From positions 7,410-71,409 of the forward strand of contig CAZHQG010000017.1 of the NCBI GenBank assembly GCA_964534275.1: a stretch of DNA of 64,000 bases, in the 5' to 3' direction. Below, in pieces: positions 17,768-27,900 of the stretch (its first letter is position 1; the number at the start of each line of letters is the position of its first letter). The notes under the pieces are model-generated. The model was given only the letters and a program-made list of their open reading frames with translations. It was not told the DNA's origin and searched no databases. This stretch comes from HRBIN30 sp964534275. GTDB taxonomy: Bacteria; Desulfobacterota; Binatia; HRBIN30. The translations under genes and the position numbers were made by a program.

Positions 17768-20356
17768 TTATTCCAGCGGCTCGGGGCGATCGCTCCCGAG
17801 TCGCAACCGAAACGCAGCACCTCGCCACGGATAGACCACCGGCGAACCGGAGGAAGGCACTGCGCGAGCGATTGCGAGGACGGAATCGTTGGTTTCCCAG
17901 TTTACCCGAAGGAAGTCGAACGTATCGCTCGGCCACGACTTGACGGTGCGGTCTTGAAGATCGAGCACAAAGACCGCCCGTTTGGTCTCGGGGTACTGTC
18001 GCTCTGCTGCCGCGACGAGCGCGATCTTCCTGCCGTCAGGATCGAGGGCGAGATCGCTCAGCATTGCTGCATTGGCGACCAGAATGCGCGGGGGGTTTTC
18101 TCGCGTCGGCACGAGCCACACTTCCCACGAGGAGCCGTTGGCTAAGCCCACCACGAAAGCATCCTCTGCAGCACTCCAAGCAACGAAGGGTAACGCGCGC
18201 TCCCAGGCCCAAATCGGCATGAGCTCAGCGGTCTCCCGGTCGAATAGGAACAGCGTACTGCGTGCGCCGTCGCTGGCAACAAACGCGAGACGTTCTGGCT
18301 CGGGTAGTGGCACGAGGGCTTCGATCGTTTTCCCAGGCTGATCGAGTACGGTTTGCGTTCGGCCCGAAGGCCCAAAACGTAAAATACGGCTACCCGCAGC
18401 GGCTAGAACAGCGCCGTGTTCAGCAGGGATCGGAGAACAGCCACGGCCCAGCAGCCTTCGGCTACCGTCCGCCTCGAGAATGACGATCTCTGGAAGCTTG
18501 CCGCTCGTGTTGGCGACATTGGTGATAAACCAGTTGTGGTCTGGGTCGTAGACTGGCGCGCCGGCAAGGCCACGGGGGAACTCCCATTCCTTGCGTTCTA
18601 CGGAGTTCGAAACTTGTTGCCAGTCTACCCGCACACGCGACCACGGAAACGGCTCCCCGCGCACAGTCATTCGGCCGTCACTCGCAGCGGCGACCCATAG
18701 CGGATCGTCGTGCCGGGGATAGCGATTGTTGCTGCGCGAGAGGTCGGCCCACTCCAAGAAGGGATCCACAATGATTTCGTGATCGCCGGCTTCGACAGGC
18801 AGTTCGGTGGGGAGCGTTACCTGGAGCCGGCGTTCTTCCGTCCCATCGCCGCGGCGGACCAGCACGGTGACGGGCCACTTCCAGGAAGCACTGCCTACTT
18901 GGGCGACGCTGAGCCGATTTGGCCCTGCTGGATCGATGGAAAAGTCCACCGTGGCACGCCCTCGCACGAAAGCAGCGAAAAAGTCTTCGAGCGACTGCTG
19001 ACTCACGCGCTCGAACGTTTCCTGCACCGCCGCAGCGGTCACTTCTCGGTTCCAATGCGTCTGGATCAGTTCGCGCAAACCGCTGAAAAACGCGTCGTCA
19101 CCGACGATGTTCTTCAGCATCCAGAGCACGTAGCTGCCTTTGCGGTAGATCGTCTCTCGTGCTCGAGCTTGTGGGAGAGCATTGTCGAGCACGGTCATGT
19201 CGATGAGCGCCTGCTGCTCTTCCGGGTCGTAAAATTCACTGACTAGTCGTTTCGCTAGCGCCGCGGAACCGTACTCGGACTCGGTTGCCAGTAGGCTCGC
19301 GAGTTCGGCGAAGCCTTCGATGATCCATTGTGCCCCCGTGGCGGTGCGCAACCAGCCGCCCGTGACGGTGGCACCCCACCAACTGTGCGCCAACTCGTGC
19401 GCAAAGAGCGCGAAGCCTTCGTCTTCGCTTGACAAAGCCCGGCGCGGAACCGCCATCACGCCAGAACCGTCGTGGAACGCCCGAGAAAGTTCGGGATGCA
19501 GCACAAAGCTGAATTGCGAGAACCCCGGAGAACCGAAGCGTCCGAGCAGCGCCGCATATGCCTTCTGGGCCGTGGTGACGACAGCTTCGAGGTTGGTGCG
19601 GTCTCCTTGCGGCGCATACACTCGCCACCGCACGCCGCCATCCCATCGTTCTCGCACGCGATATCGCCCTGCGATGAGCCCGAAACCGGCAAGGAGCCGC
19701 TCGCTTTGCCAGAAGTATTCGTTCCACTGCCCGCGCGGCGCGACTTCGGTTGCGCTTGTATTCTCGACAAACTGCCAAGAGGCCGGCAGTCGCACGCGTA
19801 CACGCGCGCTGAAAAAGCCCTGGGCGTCGAGCGGGTACCAGAGGCAGTCGGGAGGAAGAAGCACTTCGTCGATGCGCACGCGGCAATCGGAGGGCCGGAG
19901 GCTCGGAGTGCCCCGGTAGGCAATGCGGAACGACTGTTCGTGTCCAACCTGGCCGCGCCACACTTGCACCAGCGGACCCAAGCGGAGCCACGGCAAGGAG
20001 CTGGGTTGTTCCTTGCCAAGTTCCGAGGTGATTTGGACAATTTCGAACCCAGGATCGAGAAGAAAATAGACCACACGCTTGTCGGGACGGTCGAAGCGCA
20101 CCTGCACTGCGGCCGTGGCGGACAGCGTGGTTGCAGGGAGTTCCACGCGTGCCTCGAGGTCGAGGGACGAGATCGCCTGTCCGGAGATTGCTTCTTGCAG
20201 GCGCGCGAGCACGGAACGCAGGGTTGGAAGGTCCGGAGCATGCACGACGTACCAGAGGCTTGCCACCGCTACGACAACACCGGCTGCGAGAAGGAAGGCC
20301 ATTGCTCGCACCACGGCACCAAGGCCGCGCAGCACTCGTCGACCCCAGGAAGTCAT
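17768..20356 (-). CDS. M1-like membrane-anchored metallopeptidase with C-terminal propeller-like region
   Basis: An 862-residue protein. The start MTSWGRRVLRG is followed by one hydrophobic helix (AFLLAAGVVVAVASLWYVV), so it is probably anchored with its bulk outside. The zinc motif HELAHSWWG near residue 330 is followed by IIEGFAEL, as in M1 aminopeptidases. Two oddities: the spacing is HExxH-x22-E instead of the usual x18, and the aminopeptidase GxMEN motif is replaced by GVMAVP. The C-terminal ~270 residues contain repeated strands reminiscent of a WD40/PD40 propeller (GPSGRTQTVLDQPG, FLFDRETAELMPIW). It may therefore be an endopeptidase or a non-classical M1 member. It is divergent from the exosortase gene. 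Confidence 0.8.
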   Translation of the reverse strand: MTSWGRRVLRGLGAVVRAMAFLLAAGVVVAVASLWYVVHAPDLPTLRSVLARLQEAISGQAISSLDLEARVELPATTLSATAAVQVRFDRPDKRVVYFLLDPGFEIVQITSELGKEQPSSLPWLRLGPLVQVWRGQVGHEQSFRIAYRGTPSLRPSDCRVRIDEVLLPPDCLWYPLDAQGFFSARVRVRLPASWQFVENTSATEVAPRGQWNEYFWQSERLLAGFGLIAGRYRVRERWDGGVRWRVYAPQGDRTNLEAVVTTAQKAYAALLGRFGSPGFSQFSFVLHPELSRAFHDGSGVMAVPRRALSSEDEGFALFAHELAHSWWGATVTGGWLRTATGAQWIIEGFAELASLLATESEYGSAALAKRLVSEFYDPEEQQALIDMTVLDNALPQARARETIYRKGSYVLWMLKNIVGDDAFFSGLRELIQTHWNREVTAAAVQETFERVSQQSLEDFFAAFVRGRATVDFSIDPAGPNRLSVAQVGSASWKWPVTVLVRRGDGTEERRLQVTLPTELPVEAGDHEIIVDPFLEWADLSRSNNRYPRHDDPLWVAAASDGRMTVRGEPFPWSRVRVDWQQVSNSVERKEWEFPRGLAGAPVYDPDHNWFITNVANTSGKLPEIVILEADGSRRLLGRGCSPIPAEHGAVLAAAGSRILRFGPSGRTQTVLDQPGKTIEALVPLPEPERLAFVASDGARSTLFLFDRETAELMPIWAWERALPFVAWSAAEDAFVVGLANGSSWEVWLVPTRENPPRILVANAAMLSDLALDPDGRKIALVAAAERQYPETKRAVFVLDLQDRTVKSWPSDTFDFLRVNWETNDSVLAIARAVPSSGSPVVYPWRGAAFRLRLGSDRPEPLE

Positions 20357-20537
20357 GCGCGGCCGTTCATAGGAAGCGGAACGAGCGCGTGTCAACTTGT
20401 TGGCCTGTGGTTTGTCTGGCGACCGCTTGGTGTTCGCTACCGTGCGCGGTGCGGAATGACCGCGCGTACGTTGGCTGCGGCAGTTGACACGAGCTCGGGG
20501 GCGAGCGACATTCCGGCACAGCGTCGAGGGAACCATC

Positions 20538-21080
20538 GTGGGCGGGAAATTGTGGCAGTGGCTGCGTGGACAGTGGCTGGTGATTCGCGTCGTCGCAACG
20601 TTTCTGGGGGTGATCTTGGCGGTGTTTTTGTTCACCGACTACGCCCCGTTGGCCGATCGTTGGAACGTCGGGGCTTGGATGGCGGAGTTCGCGACGCGAG
20701 CTAGTTCCTTGCTGCTGCAGGGGATCGGTCCGTTCCTGGGGTTCACGATCCAGGTGCAGGGAACGCGGATTTCTGCCGGGGGTTTTGCTGTGGACGTGAC
20801 CGAAGCGTGCTCGGGAGTGGTGCCGACCGCCATTTACAGCGCTGCCGTGTTGGCGTACCCGGCCACTTGGGGAGCCCGCTTGATCGGCTTGGGGCTCGGC
20901 ATGGTCATCATCCACGCGCTCAACGTGCTCCGCGTGGTCGGGTTATTTCTCGTTGGGTTATTTGCCAACCCCTATTTTCACTACACGCACGTGTACCTCG
21001 CTCAGGCTGCAATCATTGTGGTCGCAGTTGCCACGTGGGTGTACTGGGCTGAGCGATTCGTTCATGTTCCGAGGCGTTAA
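20538..21080 (+). CDS. Exosortase/archaeosortase family transpeptidase, XrtH-like size
   Basis: A 180-residue polytopic membrane protein. The GTG at 20538 is chosen because GAGGGAA lies 7 nt upstream; a TTG at 20484 would add a non-hydrophobic tail. The exosortase active-site set is visible: Cys91 in TEACSGVVP, Arg132 in NVLRVVGLF and His151 in FHYTHVYLAQ. These enzymes recognise C-terminal motif-helix-Arg signals on exported proteins and process or attach them at the cell surface. The short length and the cotranscribed membrane partner are like the XrtH (IPTLxxWG-CTERM) systems. Candidate substrates are the two proteins at 29949-31193 and 31230-32693. Confidence 0.88.
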   Translation: MGGKLWQWLRGQWLVIRVVATFLGVILAVFLFTDYAPLADRWNVGAWMAEFATRASSLLLQGIGPFLGFTIQVQGTRISAGGFAVDVTEACSGVVPTAIYSAAVLAYPATWGARLIGLGLGMVIIHALNVLRVVGLFLVGLFANPYFHYTHVYLAQAAIIVVAVATWVYWAERFVHVPRR

Positions 21081-21660
21081 GCCACTGCGCTTTCTCGGCC
21101 GGCTGCTTGCCTGGTTTGTCGGCCTCTTCGCGTTGTGGCTGGTCGTGGGCCCGTGGTACACGAGCATGCTGTCCGTATGTGCCGAACTGGTGGTGAGTGT
21201 CGTGGATCGTCCTACACACGTGTGGTCGACGGGTACCACGATCCAGTTTTGGCCGCGTGGATTTACGGTGCCTTCTCAACCGCCCAGCATTGCAGCGGAG
21301 TGGATCCAAGCCAACACCATCTTGTTGCTGGCGCTGATGCTGGCCACGCCCGCGGCAACGTGGCAACAAAAATTCCGACGCTTGGGGGTTGCTTATGGCT
21401 TGGTGCTCATTTGGCAGGTGCTGGATGTCTGCCTTGCCATCGAATACGGGTACGCGACCCAGATCGATCCGCGCGCGTACACGGAGGGCACCCGGTACGC
21501 CCTGGCTCTGACGACAAACCTCGCAATGTACGTCGATACTCAAGTCGTGCCGTTCATGATTTGGGCGGGAATTCATTTCCGGCAGTTGCTGGCGCTTGCC
21601 CGCCCCCATGTGGCGAACGAAGCGGCCCTGACGAAACGCTTGCCGAAAACGGCGCGGTAG
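21064..21660 (+). CDS. Exosortase-associated membrane protein
   Basis: A 198-residue membrane protein whose ATG overlaps the end of the exosortase gene by 17 bp. It has an N-terminal helix (LLAWFVGLFALWLVVG), a hydrophobic pair near the middle (NTILLLALMLATPA and AYGLVLIWQVLDVCLAI) and a C-terminal helix (VVPFMIWAGIHF). The layout matches the exosortase H-associated membrane proteins encoded next to xrtH-type genes; family membership is from recall of that gene arrangement and not from a search. Its job is unknown, but it probably forms a complex with the exosortase. It ends 2 bp before the convergent matrixin-like gene. Confidence 0.75.
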   Translation: MFRGVKPLRFLGRLLAWFVGLFALWLVVGPWYTSMLSVCAELVVSVVDRPTHVWSTGTTIQFWPRGFTVPSQPPSIAAEWIQANTILLLALMLATPAATWQQKFRRLGVAYGLVLIWQVLDVCLAIEYGYATQIDPRAYTEGTRYALALTTNLAMYVDTQVVPFMIWAGIHFRQLLALARPHVANEAALTKRLPKTAR

Positions 21661-21662
21661 CC

Positions 21663-24600
21663 TTATTCGAGCTGGACTCTCAGAACGCGCAGGGCACGTC
21701 TGGAGGGCGGCGCGCCGGTAAATTCGGCGTCGATCCACAGGGTGACTTTTGATGGCAAAGCTTCCGCACTCGCTGCGGCTACACGGAGCTGCCCGTGGGC
21801 AGCGTGCTGTGCCTGTATGGCATGGGGGTTCGAGAGATCGATCCTGCCACGGATCCATCGAATCCTGCGCGGCTCGTACCCGAGCGTCATGTCCAAAGCG
21901 CTCACCAGCTGCGGTAATGTGAGCTGGAAGGAGGTGCGGTAGAAGACTCGGCTCCCGCGGCGGAAGAAGCGCGCCGGACCTGGCGACACCCGGACGCCGT
22001 ACGCGGGCTGCAGGGTTGCAAAGCTGCTCTGCCAAGAACCATTTACATCGCCAAGCACCACCCCTGCGAAGTTTTGGCCGCTGGCGGCGTCGGCGAGCGG
22101 GCTGTACTCGATCGCGCCGAAAACGCAGGGGTTTGCTGTTGGCTGTGGGGGCACCAACGTTTGGTTCGGCAGGACTGTTGGTTGCGGCACGAACAACCAT
22201 GCAGAGCCGCACTTGCTGGCCCCAGAAAGCGCCGGGAGGCTCCCGACGACGTATCGCAGTATTTCCGACGCGTCCGCTGTGGTGACGGTGCCAGAGGCAT
22301 TTACGTCTGCTGCCAGCAGTCCAAAGGAATCGAGTGAACCCGTGCCAACCAAAACCCGGAGAATCTCTACGGCGTCACCCGCGGTCACCGCACCCGCCAC
22401 ATTCAACTGGTTGGAGAGTGGCTGAAGTCGCACTGGCCCGGCCGGCACCGAAGCAAACAGGAACGCGCCGTTGTTTTGGGTCAGTTGCTGCTGGGGTGGG
22501 TTGGAAAGTTCGATCGTGACGCCCGGGATGGGGTCGAGGGACTTGTAGTACACAACTGCGCCCGACAGCGGGAACGTCGGAACGGGTGTCGGAGTAGGAG
22601 CGATCGTCGGGGTGAAGCTTGGCGTTACCGAGGGAGTTGGTGTGCGCGACGGGCTCGGTGTCTGGGTGGGCGTTCGCGTGGCACTTGGAGAGATTGTCGC
22701 GGTCACGGTTGGGGACGGGGTGTGGGTGCGTGTGGGGGTGTGGGAGTTCGTCGGCGTTCGGGTGTTGGACGGCGATGGGCTTGCGGTTGGGGTACGCGTG
22801 GCGGTGAACGTGAAGGTTGGGGTGGCCGTCGGTGTGGGGCTGTGGCTTGGCGTGAGGGAGGGAGTTCGAGAGGCAGTCGGGGTTGCAGTGAGCGTGGGAG
22901 ATCGAGTTTCGGAGGGAGTGGCGGTCGGAGGTAAGGTGTTGGTGAGCGTTGGGGTCGAGGTGAAGGTGCGCGTGGGAGTAACGCTGAACGTTGCTGTTGA
23001 CGTGCTGGTGCTCGTAAACGTTGCAGTCGGGGTGCGGGTTGTCGTGTGCGTTCTTGTGGGTGATTCCGTGGGTGTGAGCGTGGCAGTGCCGGTGTAGCTG
23101 GGAGTCGCTGTCGGAAGTGGTGACAGCGTTTCTGTCGGAGTTGCGGTTGCCGTCCGCGTTGCGGTGGGTGGCTGGGTGGGCGTGACGGTGGCAGTTTCCG
23201 TTGGCGTTCCCGAAGGTGTTGGCGTACCGGAGATCGTCGGTGTAGCCGAGGTTGTTGGGGTGTCGGTGTTGCTGGGCGTTGCCGACGGGAGCGGCGTGTC
23301 GGTTGCGGTGCGGGTCGGAGTGTGCGTCGACGTGGGGGTCGACGTATTGGTCGCCGTGCGGCTGGCCGTTGGGGTGCGGGTGGGGCTGAAGGTGAATGTG
23401 GCTGTTGGCGAACGGGTGGGTGTTTGGGTCCAGGTGGGGGTTCGCGTTGGCGAGAACGTGAACGTTCCTGTGGGCGAGCGCGTAGCTGTAGCGGTCGGCG
23501 TCACCGTGATCGTCGGCGTCGGAGTAGGCGTGCGAGTTTCGCTCGGTGTGAAGGTCGGACCGCTGTACGGATACACGAATTGCGCTGCCGCAATGTCGTC
23601 TGCGCGTACTTGCGCGCACCGCCCATCGTTGTGCGCCCGATAGTACATCGTGGCATCGCGCAACGTTGCGTTTGGCTCGCTGGCATTTTCGGAGGAGTGA
23701 CCGAACCCGATGCTGTGCCCAATCTCGTGGGTTAGGACTTCGGCCACGAGGCACGGCGTCCAGAAGTATGGGCATTGGCTAGACCAACCGTCGTTCATCA
23801 CGACTTTGCCGGCTGTGATTGCGGAAAAGGTCGTGCCATTGACGGTCACCTGGGGGAACGCACTCGCGCAGTACCCTCCGATTGCTAGCGTACCCGAACA
23901 ATTTGTCGGGTTGGAAATTTCTCCGCGGGGGTCGTCGAAAATCACCCTGTTGAACCCACAGCCGCCGTAGCCAAGCGGCGTTGGGGTCGGGAATCCGGGC
24001 TCTGGTGTGGGTGTCGGCGAAATCAACCCCCCGTAACTGAGCACCAGTCCCACTCCTGGAACGGTGCTCCATGCGGCGAGTGCGTCGGTGACCGCCTGCA
24101 TCGACACCGTTGGGCCTAGCGCGGAATCGGCGGTGCTCACGTAGGTGACCGGAGTGCCACTGTCGGCTTCGTGCCAGCGCGCGGGCGGATTCCCTAACAG
24201 CGTGAACGCTGCGCGGTACTCGACGGTCCCGCCAACATCTTCCGTTGCGGAAGTCAGTGCTGGGGTGGGAATGGGCTGCTGTGGCCTGCTTCCCGCCAAC
24301 TGGGCAATCCGGGCGAGGAAGTCTTCGAGAGGCTCCTCTTGCGGCGCGGGAGAGGCGAAACCACCCCCTGGCGCGTACAGTGCTGTGCCTGGACCAAGTT
24401 CACGCACCACCACCGTGCTTCCGTCTTCGCGTCGCCGCACGCCAAATTTGCCCATCGCTAACGAATTGGTTTGCCACCCGCCTTGCGCGTTTTGCACGAG
24501 AAACAATACGACCTCTTCTCCGAGAAAAAATTGCGGCGCCCCGAAGATCCATTCCACGCGGTCACCCACCTGCCCGCCTGGCACACGCACCGTCACCGTC

Positions 24601-24851
24601 GAGCCGGCGGTGTCGCCTTTGAGGATAGCCGTTGCCGTGACCTCGACATCGGTAACGATTGCGTCAGAGGGTAGAAGTCGTGAGGCGATCTGATTGACCC
24701 GGCCAACAAGAATCAAGGACGAGCTTTCTACGAGCGCGTCGTCGTTCATCACGACGAACGTCGAAGCGAAACCCCGACCTGCGCAACCTAGCAAAAGGAG
24801 CGCCGTGCAAAACAAGACAAGCCGACGACGACGTGGAACAACGGGAAACAT
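21663..24851 (-). CDS. Secreted matrixin-like metalloprotease with TPT linker, dockerin-like repeats and cohesin-like tail
   Basis: A 1062-residue exported protein. ATG 24851 is preferred over a GTG five codons upstream; a signal segment follows (LVLFCTALLLLGCAG). The zinc site HEIGHSIGFGHSS near residue 380 fits the matrixin/metzincin HExxHxxGxxH pattern. A Thr-Pro linker covers about residues 430-760. It is followed by a carboxypeptidase-regulatory-like beta domain (SGAVVYYKSLDPIPGVTIEL) interrupted by two dockerin-like repeats (AGDAVEILRVLVG, ADVNASGTVTTADASEILRYVVG), then a C-terminal beta domain resembling cohesin. The post-linker module matches the tail of the neighbouring NHL protein. 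Likely a surface or secreted protease; substrate unknown. Confidence 0.8.
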   Translation of the reverse strand: MFPVVPRRRRLVLFCTALLLLGCAGRGFASTFVVMNDDALVESSSLILVGRVNQIASRLLPSDAIVTDVEVTATAILKGDTAGSTVTVRVPGGQVGDRVEWIFGAPQFFLGEEVVLFLVQNAQGGWQTNSLAMGKFGVRRREDGSTVVVRELGPGTALYAPGGGFASPAPQEEPLEDFLARIAQLAGSRPQQPIPTPALTSATEDVGGTVEYRAAFTLLGNPPARWHEADSGTPVTYVSTADSALGPTVSMQAVTDALAAWSTVPGVGLVLSYGGLISPTPTPEPGFPTPTPLGYGGCGFNRVIFDDPRGEISNPTNCSGTLAIGGYCASAFPQVTVNGTTFSAITAGKVVMNDGWSSQCPYFWTPCLVAEVLTHEIGHSIGFGHSSENASEPNATLRDATMYYRAHNDGRCAQVRADDIAAAQFVYPYSGPTFTPSETRTPTPTPTITVTPTATATRSPTGTFTFSPTRTPTWTQTPTRSPTATFTFSPTRTPTASRTATNTSTPTSTHTPTRTATDTPLPSATPSNTDTPTTSATPTISGTPTPSGTPTETATVTPTQPPTATRTATATPTETLSPLPTATPSYTGTATLTPTESPTRTHTTTRTPTATFTSTSTSTATFSVTPTRTFTSTPTLTNTLPPTATPSETRSPTLTATPTASRTPSLTPSHSPTPTATPTFTFTATRTPTASPSPSNTRTPTNSHTPTRTHTPSPTVTATISPSATRTPTQTPSPSRTPTPSVTPSFTPTIAPTPTPVPTFPLSGAVVYYKSLDPIPGVTIELSNPPQQQLTQNNGAFLFASVPAGPVRLQPLSNQLNVAGAVTAGDAVEILRVLVGTGSLDSFGLLAADVNASGTVTTADASEILRYVVGSLPALSGASKCGSAWLFVPQPTVLPNQTLVPPQPTANPCVFGAIEYSPLADAASGQNFAGVVLGDVNGSWQSSFATLQPAYGVRVSPGPARFFRRGSRVFYRTSFQLTLPQLVSALDMTLGYEPRRIRWIRGRIDLSNPHAIQAQHAAHGQLRVAAASAEALPSKVTLWIDAEFTGAPPSRRALRVLRVQLE
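22570..23570 (-). repeat. Thr-Pro-rich (TPT) repeat tract in the matrixin-like gene
   Basis: About 1 kb of degenerate short-period sequence encoding (T/S)-P-T-x patterns such as TPTRTPT and SPTATFT. The antisense strand reads as Val-Gly repeats in one frame, which is not a gene. It forms an extended, probably O-glycosylated or stiff stalk. Boundaries are approximate. Confidence 0.9.
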
Positions 24852-24956
24852 CCCTAAATCGCACACTTTCGGGCACTTCTACGCTGCCACGCGGAACCGC
24901 CGGACTCAAGGAAGAAAAGCGCGCGCTTTACTGCGCGTTCCGATTCCTGAGTGAGT

Positions 24957-27900
24957 TTACTCCACGAGACCTTCGGTGACGCGCAGGTAGTTCCGGTGAG
25001 GGCGCTCACCGTTTGGGAACGAGAGCCAAGCAACGATTCGGCTACCGGTCGCTGGTTGCGCTCGTGCGACGGCTAAATGCACTGCCCCGCTGGGGTCGAT
25101 CCGATACGCAGCGAGTGCGTCAGACTCGGCTACTGCCCGCACTCTCGGCAGCCCGAGACGCCTGGCGTCGAAACGAACCCGCACCGTGACCGCAGTCCAC
25201 GGCCCGGTTTCGCGGACCGTTATTGGAATCCGCCAGGCATTTTGTGCACGCTGCGGACGGCCAAGCTCTACCGCGCTCGAGGGGTTGCCGTACGGACGGC
25301 TGCGGGCCGAGCGCATCACGAGACCCCCTGTGCTGGAAGAAGCGAAACTCCCGTCACAGTCTCCGATCATGGCGGCGACAAAGTCTACGCCGGAAATATC
25401 TTGCGCGACATTTGCGAGGGCCACCTGTAGACGAGGACCGCAGCTCCCGGACGGTGCTGGTGTAGGCGTCGCGATTGGTGGTAGTTCGCCTGCTGGGCGG
25501 ACCATCCACGATTCCACGCAGACATTGTCGGCTTCGGAGATACCCACGACTTTTCGCAGCACTGCGGTAGCATCCCTGGACGTGACCTGATTGTCCCGGT
25601 TCGCATCGCACGCAGCGCGCTGGAGATCGGACACCGTCATCGCCCCGGTGACCACTTTTAGGATCGCCCCGGCATCGCGAGCGGTAACAGGGTTGGTTGT
25701 CCCTGCCTCGCGCGCGAAAAGAGTCTGGGCCTGATCGGGTTGCGGTTCGACCGTCACAGTGCCGGCTGGGACGTCGTCAATCGCGTAGGCTCCGGTGCTG
25801 TCCGTGACACCTGTACGCACGGTCCCTCCATTCTCCGCTTGGACCGGAACTGCAGGCAACGGGGTTCCCGTAGCGAAGTAGAACACGCGGCCGCTCAGCC
25901 GAAGGCCACGGGGAGTTGGGGTGGCAGTTGGAGACGCGCTGGGCGACCACGTTGGACTCGATGTCCGAGTTGGGCTTGGACTCCACGTGGGCGTACGCGT
26001 GGGGCTATCCGTAGGGCTGGAAGTGGGGGTACGTGTAGGGGTGCTGGTTAGCGTACTCGTAGGAGTACGCGTGACGCTTTGCGTGGCCGTCGGGGTGAAG
26101 GTCCGGGTGCTGGTTGGTGTGGAAGTCCATGTGCCCGTGAAAGTCGGGGTGGGCGTAGCAGATGCAGTACGCGTGGGGGTGGAGGTAAACGTGTAAGTCG
26201 GGGTTGCCGTGGGCGTGCGCGTGGCCGTAGCGGTCGATGTGGGGGTTTCCGACGGTGTCGGCGTCACGGTGCGCGTGAAGGTCCAGGTGGCCGTGGCCGT
26301 TGGCGTGCGCGTCGGTGTCGAACTGAACGTGAATGTTGGGGTAGGGGTCACCGTGCGTGTGTAACTCGGTGTCGGAGTGTTCGTGGGGGTGCGCGTAGCC
26401 GTAAACGTCATCGTGTTGGTCGGTGTCGGTGTCGCAGTGCGCGTGGGTGTGAACGTCTGCGTAGGAGTCTGCGAAGGTGTTGGGGTCGCCGTAGCCGTGT
26501 TCGTGGGCGTTCGCGTATTGGTCGGAGTCAACGTGTAAGTCGGTGTGGGGGAGAACGTCCGGGTCGGGGTGATGGTGGGCGTTGCCGTCGACGTGAAAGT
26601 GGGTGTGCGGCTGGGTGTGTGCGATGGGGTGAACGAGTTGGTGGGAGTTGCGGTTCGGGTTGGGGTGAAAGTGGCTGTAAACGTCGCCGACTGCGTGGCC
26701 GTGTGCGTTGCCGTCCCTGTGGGCGTTTGGGTGGGCGTAAAGGTACCCGTGGCGGTTCGTGTAGGAGTGGGGGACACCGTGGGCGTAGGGGTTGGGGTCA
26801 GTGAAGGGGTACTGGTTGGACTCGGCGTGGGGGTGCCCGTAGCGGCAAGCGTTGCTGTAGGTGGCCGAGTCGGAGTGCTCGTAGGTGACCGTGTGGCAGT
26901 AGCGGTTGGCGGGGGTGGCGACAAATCCAGCTTGACGACACGCACCCGAGCAGCATCGGGAACCGATAGAAAGAGGTAGCCGTCGTCGCTCACAGCCAAG
27001 CCGAACGGGCGCGTGAGTCCCGCAGCAAGGGCAGGGCCGCCATCGCCGGAATTCGGGGTAGTCCCGTTTCCTGCCACGGTAGTGATGATTCCCGACAAAT
27101 CGACCCGGCGGATGCGATAGTTCGCCCCATCCGCAATGTAGAGATTGCCGAAGCGGTCGAACGTGATGCGCACGGGGGTGCTCAACTGTGCTTGGGTGGC
27201 TGGTCCACCATCGCCCGTAAAACCAGCCCAGCCCGTGCCGGCCACTCGTTCGAGCAAGCCATTGCGGATGCGCCGGATGCAGTGGTTCCCGCTGTCGACA
27301 AAGTAGAGATTGCCATCAGGACCGATTGCGACATCAGTAGGAGCCCCGAGTGGCGATTGTGTTGCCACCGCGCCATCAGGGGGATTCCCCCACGACCCGT
27401 TACCCGCAACCGTGGAGATGATTCCTCTCTCGACTTTGCGCACGCGGTTGTTTTGAAAGTCCGCGATGAAAATCACTTGTCCATCGGAGGCGACCGCAAC
27501 GGCGTACGGATTCGCCAGCGTTGCTTGGGTGGCTGGTATCCCGTCGCCGTTGTACCCGAAGCTGCCCGTGCCAGCGATCGTTGTAATCACCCCGGATCCC
27601 GAATCCACGCGCCGCACGCGATGGCCGCTAAGCTCGGCGATGTACAGGTTGCCGTTGGCGTCGATGTCCACGTCGAAAGGATTGGTGAGCTGTGCTCCGA
27701 TGGCCAGCGAATTGTCGCCGCAACCCGAACCTGCTGCACAAGAGGTCCCGTCACCGGCTACGGTCGTGATCGTTCCGGTGATCGAACTCACCACGCGGAC
27801 CCGGTGGTTCGCACTGTCGGCGATGTACAGTTGGAACTCGGAGCCGGCAACGCTTACCGGGACCACAGCGAGCCCCCGCGGGTCGACAAGCGCGTCGCTC

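Noticed and set aside
22476..23643. Long plus-strand frames reading as Val-Gly repeats
   Set aside because: They are antisense to the Thr-Pro tract of the matrixin-like gene; low-complexity Thr-Pro coding makes Val-Gly on the other strand. No ribosome-binding site or domain.
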